Shown here piece by piece: positions 60,420 through 64,000 of a stretch of 64,000 nt of DNA. This stretch comes from Manis javanica. Taxonomy: Eukaryota > Chordata > Mammalia > Pholidota > Manidae. A program made the position numbers and the translations under genes. Every line of letters begins with the position of its first letter. The stretch's first letter is position 1. The notes below the pieces were generated by a model. It did not search any database, had not been told where the DNA came from, and worked only from the letters and a program-made list of their open reading frames with translations. The DNA is taken from NCBI RefSeq assembly GCF_040802235.1, contig NC_133170.1:43409501-43473500 (forward strand). The letters are read 5' to 3'.

Positions 60420-61300
60420 ATGAAGAAGTGTCCTCATTTTTATAGGCTGTTGGATCATTCCATTGCATAGAACATACCAATGTATATATGTAGTCATTTC
60501 CATAGTTTTTGGCTTGCATAGAACATACCAATGTATATATCTAGTCGTTTCTGTAGTTTTTGGTTTGTATACTGGTATTTTTGAGTACTAACACTGCTGC
60601 AGTGAATAATTCATAGTCATTTGTCATACATTCCAAGTATTTCTGTAGTGTAAATTCCTAGAAGTTGATCACTGTGTCAAAGATTATATACGTTGTAATT
60701 ATGAAAAATGTTTCCAGACTGCCCTTAACCAACAATGCACAGAGTGCCTATTACCCTACTTTACTAACTTGAGGTATTATCATACATGTAGATCTTTGCC
60801 ATTTTTATGTTTTGATCTCTGCATTTTTTTTTTTGAGAGGGCATCTCTCATATTTAGTGATCAAATGGTTGTTAACAACAATAAAATTCTGTATAGGGGA
60901 CTCAATGCACAATCATTAATCAACCCCAAGCCTAATTCTCAACAGTTTCCAATCTTCTGAAGCATAACGAACAAGTTCTTACATGGTGAACAAGTTCTTA
61001 CATAGTGAATAAGTTCTTACGTGGTGAACAGTGCAAGGGCAGTCATAACAGAAACTTTCGGTTTTTGATCTCTGCATTTTTTTATGTACATTTTTCCCAT
61101 GTTATGGGCAAGGTCGAGCATCTTTTCATATTTTAGACTGAGTTTCTTTTCCTGTGAACTATTTATGACAATATTTCTATGTATATTCATTATATTAATC
61201 ATACTATTGTATTTCATTTCATTTATTGATAAAGTTCACAGTATTGTACTCATGTTTATTTTAGTAACCACTTGTCTTATTACTATTCATATGTTTATTG
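60420..61300 (-). repeat. old L1 fragment, interrupted by retroposed LTR copy 3
   Basis: Reads like the diverged C-terminal/3' part of an ancient L1 ('gtaaattcctagaagttgatcactgtgtcaaa', 'gactgcccttaacc', 'gagcatcttttcatattttag'). A 51-base tandem duplication lies at 60465-60566. The young insertion at 60824-61061 splits it. Confidence 0.6.
60824..61061 (-). mobile_element. retroposed retroviral LTR transcript, copy 3 (R only), with TSD
   Basis: Minus-strand copy: poly(T) at 60824-60834, then the reverse of the LTR R region back to CCGAAAGTTTC at 61061. TTTTGATCTCTGCATTTT occurs on both sides (from 60810 and from 61063), a target-site duplication of about 18-20 bases. There is no U3 or U5. 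The 5' edge matches position 7368 of copy 1, about 25 bases after a TATA-like box, so it may be the actual transcription start. The signal AATAAA has become ACTAAA. The 19-bp triple repeat is kept. Confidence 0.88.
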
Positions 61301-61870
61301 TTAGACATTTTATGTTTGCAATTTTTGTTTGCTGTTAGGTCATCGTGTAATAGTGGATATTTTCTTGGAATTTTTTTTTGTACTTAATTCTGTAAGATAA
61401 ATTTCAAGATGTGGTTGGTTACTGAACCAAAAGTAATTTTATCTAATGGTGTGGGATCAAAAGGATCTCAGACTTTTCATCACATTTTTCCTCCCTTAGT
61501 GATACTTCCCATTTCTTTGGTTGTTGATTGGCACGGGTAGTTTTGCTCTTTCTGTGATTACAGATTTCCTCTAACTGTTACTCTGGAGGCTAGAGTCTTC
61601 TCTGTCTCTTCTCCCTTCTTTAACTTGCTCTTTTCCATTCCTGTGTTGTAAAATCCTGAGATAACTGGAACTTTTAGACTCACTTAGTGGATGGGCTTTT
61701 GCTAAGCATTAAAGAGTCACTTTCATGGCCAGTAATGTTTTGAAGGTCTGGGGTATTTCCTTGAGATCTAGGAAGAATTAAGTTTGGGTTCTTGAACCAA
61801 ATAGAGAAGGGCCATCACCAAGGAGAAAGAGGAAAGAAATTTTCTTTGCAAAATAGTCTGGACATTGTCC
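61301..61870. other. RAB5A intron 2: no feature seen
   Basis: AT-rich, probably old L1 remains at its edges. No exon recognised. Confidence 0.4.
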
Positions 61871-62780
61871 TTGCACATTATATTTGATTTTTTATAGTTT
61901 GAAAATGATATGCTGAGATGTTGAGTTTTCAATATTATCTTTCTTGGTATTCTGTGGGCTCCCTGGATCTGTAATTTGTTGTCTGACATCAATTTAGGGA
62001 AATTTTCAGTCATTATTGACATCTTCTGATCCCTTCTCTTTCTGGTACTCCATTACAAATAGATAATATCTTTTGTAGTTGTCCCATAGCCCTTGGATAT
62101 TCTGGGGGTTGTTTTTGTTTTTGTTTTCATTCTTTGTATTTCAGTTTTGAAGATTTCTATTGATAAATCTTCAAGGTCTGAAGATTCTTTCCTCCATCAT
62201 GTTCAGTGTTGTAATAAGCCCATCAAAAGCATTCTTCATTTCTGACAGTGTTTGATTTCTGGCATTTCATTTTGGTTCTTTCTTAGGGTTTCCATCTCTC
62301 TGCTTCCATCTCTCTGCTACCCATCTGTTGTTGAATATTGTCTGCTTTATCCATTAGATCTATTAGTTAGCACATTAATCCCAGTCTGATAATTCCAACA
62401 TCCCTGCCATGTCAGCTTCTAATGCTCACTTGCTCTGTCTCGTCATACTGTTTTTTTGCCCTTTAGTATGCTTTGTAATTTTTCTTGCTAGCTGCATATG
62501 ATGTAGTAGGTAAAAACAACTGCTGTAAATAGGCCTTGGGTAATGTGGTGAAGAGTTGGGGGAGAGGAAGTGTTCTATAGTAATTATTATTTTAATGATT
62601 AGGTCTGTCTTTTTGTGAGCCTGTGCATCTGGACAGTGAACTGGGCTGGAGTTAAATATTTCCCTTCTCCTGTATAGAGAAAGCTAGAGCTGGATGGCAT
62701 TGAGTATTCCTTCTGTCATCAGGTCAGACTAATAATATCCCATCAGGTAAACTAGTTTCTCCTGAGAGCAGACTTTGTTA
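61871..62780 (-). repeat. ancient L1M-type LINE fragment
   Basis: Typical landmarks of old L1 3' regions on the reverse strand: 'ctgataattccaacatccctgccat', 'ttttttgccctttagtatgctttgtaatttt', 'tgctgtaaataggcc' and 'gattaggtctgtc'. Strongly diverged. Confidence 0.75.
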
Positions 62781-63934
62781 AGAACAGTGTGGGTCTGGCT
62801 TATTTAAGAATGGTTCCTTTTTACTTCACCCTGCTGGAGGCACAAGGGAATTTTTCTCTGGTCTTTTCTGTGAGAACTTGATCGAGTTCCTGGAAGTGAA
62901 AGTCACAAAAGCATGGTGGCCTGCTTTGACTGGCTCCCCTGGAGTTTTAAGCTCAGACTTGTGCTCACCTGCCATCCAGCAATCTGTCAGTTACAGTTTG
63001 GGTTTTCCTACCTGATCACTGTATCTCCAGTTTTGGGGGCAGCAGACTGCCTTGTGGCCTCACTTCTCTAGGAAATATAAGAAGAGTTTTTTGGGGTTTT
63101 TTTTCAGTTCAGCTTTTTACTTGTCAGGATGAAGTGGCAACTTCTAATAAGCTCCTACATGTAGAACTGAAAACCAGAAATCATCTTTTCCTTGCATATT
63201 ATAAGAATTGAATATAGATAAAATGGCTTTCATAGATACATATCACTTAAAGCTATGTTTATTTCATTACTTTTTCTCTGTTGCTGTTTGTTGGGGAGCA
63301 TTTGTCGGATAGTTAATAACTAACGACAGACAACCTTTCCCTTTTCTCCCATTTTCCCTTTCTTCTTTGAAAAGTGCATCTTCATTCTGCCTCATTTGGT
63401 GTACATGCTTGTTATATAAATCCGTTATGGTGAGTAAAGACTATAAACAGATTATGCCCTTGGTGGGTAACCCACATGCTCTTAATCTTAGCCTTGTTCA
63501 AATGCTGGCTTTATCAGTTTTTCTAGGGTTTGAGGCACTCAAAATTACTACCCAAATTCAAACTCCTAAAATTAATTTCTAAACAGTGTGCAGTGGTGTA
63601 ATATCAGAAATACTAGTATGATAGCGTTCAGCTGGTGATGTGATTACCTTATGTCCTAGAGAGTGGATTCCTTTAGGAGAGTTGGGTATCCTTTAAGAGG
63701 TAACTGTCAAGCTTTAATAGTAAAAAAATTTTGACTTTCCTTATTCTTGGGTTATTTCTGAGAAAATTACATGAATTAATCTTTCAAAATTGATCTTTTG
63801 CCTAGACAATACTGGAGAAATAACTAGTTCTTATTCTTTACTTCATTTTGCTGACTCCATGCAGACTCTTACCTATATATCATTAATATTTTCTGAAATT
63901 GCAATTCATTTGGCAACAATTATCTCTAGATGTT
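62781..63934. other. RAB5A intron 2: no feature seen
   Basis: No exon, RNA gene or clear repeat recognised. The frame at 63367-63582 has no recognisable similarity. Confidence 0.45.
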
Positions 63935-64000
63935 GCTGAATGATTTTTGTTACAATAAAATATGCATAATATAAAATTTACCATTTTAACCATGTACAAG
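63935..64000. repeat. start of an old L1-type repeat
   Basis: 'aataaaatatgcataatataaaatttaccattttaacca' is a common phrase of ancient mammalian LINE repeats; it continues beyond the window. Confidence 0.6.

Noticed and set aside
50141..64000. RAB5A exon 3
   Set aside because: Looked for the segment after STIG containing the WDTAGQE motif; not seen, so exon 3 is likely beyond the window.
1..64000. CRISPR arrays, operons, riboswitches or bacterial genes
   Set aside because: The DNA is mammalian nuclear. The only regular short repeats are microsatellites and the LTR 19-mers.
1..64000. tRNA, snRNA or microRNA genes
   Set aside because: No convincing A/B box pair, U6-like or hairpin precursor was noticed by eye; a dedicated search could still find one.

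Overview
The window is mammalian nuclear DNA: long introns with GT-AG splice sites, a CpG-island promoter, several L1 LINEs, old MIR/L2 repeats and endogenous retroviruses. It holds the 5' parts of two genes that point away from each other. EFHB (CFAP21) is on the minus strand, with five coding exons between 42330 and 9565. RAB5A is on the plus strand, with a CpG-island non-coding first exon near 46.5-46.87 kb and its first coding exon at 49934-50096. No primate Alu, rodent B1/B2, carnivore tRNA-Lys SINE or ruminant BovA copy was seen. The RAB5A N-terminus ([15 protein letters not shown]) is the form I recall from dog. Together with the L1 and LTR types this makes a pangolin (Pholidota) or another non-carnivoran laurasiatherian my best guess; that is inference.

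Layout. 1-5.8 kb: a near full-length L1 (L1-A). About 6.1-7.6 kb: a polyadenylated, retroposed copy of a retroviral RNA (env remnant, U3 and R). 7.6-13.1 kb: EFHB exons 5, 4, 3 and 2 in unique sequence with MIR pieces. 13.1-41.4 kb: the very long EFHB intron 1, with LTR fragments, L1-D, a solo LTR, and a nested stack. In that stack a young class II (IAP-like) provirus at 34139-37135 sits inside L1-C, and L1-C sits inside the 3' UTR of L1-B. At 38.8-39.2 kb there is a second retroposed LTR copy with a perfect target-site duplication. 41.4-42.3 kb: EFHB exon 1, with an RFX X-box just upstream. 42.4-46.2 kb: intergenic. 46.2-47.3 kb: CpG island with RAB5A exon 1. 49.8-50.1 kb: RAB5A exon 2. 50.1-64 kb: RAB5A intron 2, with MER5A, L1-E, a second solo LTR of the same family, old L1s and a third retroposed LTR copy made of R only.

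The most notable item is the provirus. Its two 334-bp LTRs are identical by eye, it has a 6-bp CATATG duplication and a perfect tRNA-Phe primer binding site. Its interior is a deletion derivative: gag without nucleocapsid joined to the tail of env, with no pol. It looks like a very recent insertion of a non-autonomous element moved in trans. The second is a family of L1-mobilised, poly(A)-tailed retroviral LTR transcripts (three copies here) that behaves like a SINE. EFHB and RAB5A are not known to act in one pathway: EFHB is a ciliary doublet-microtubule protein and RAB5A an early-endosome GTPase.
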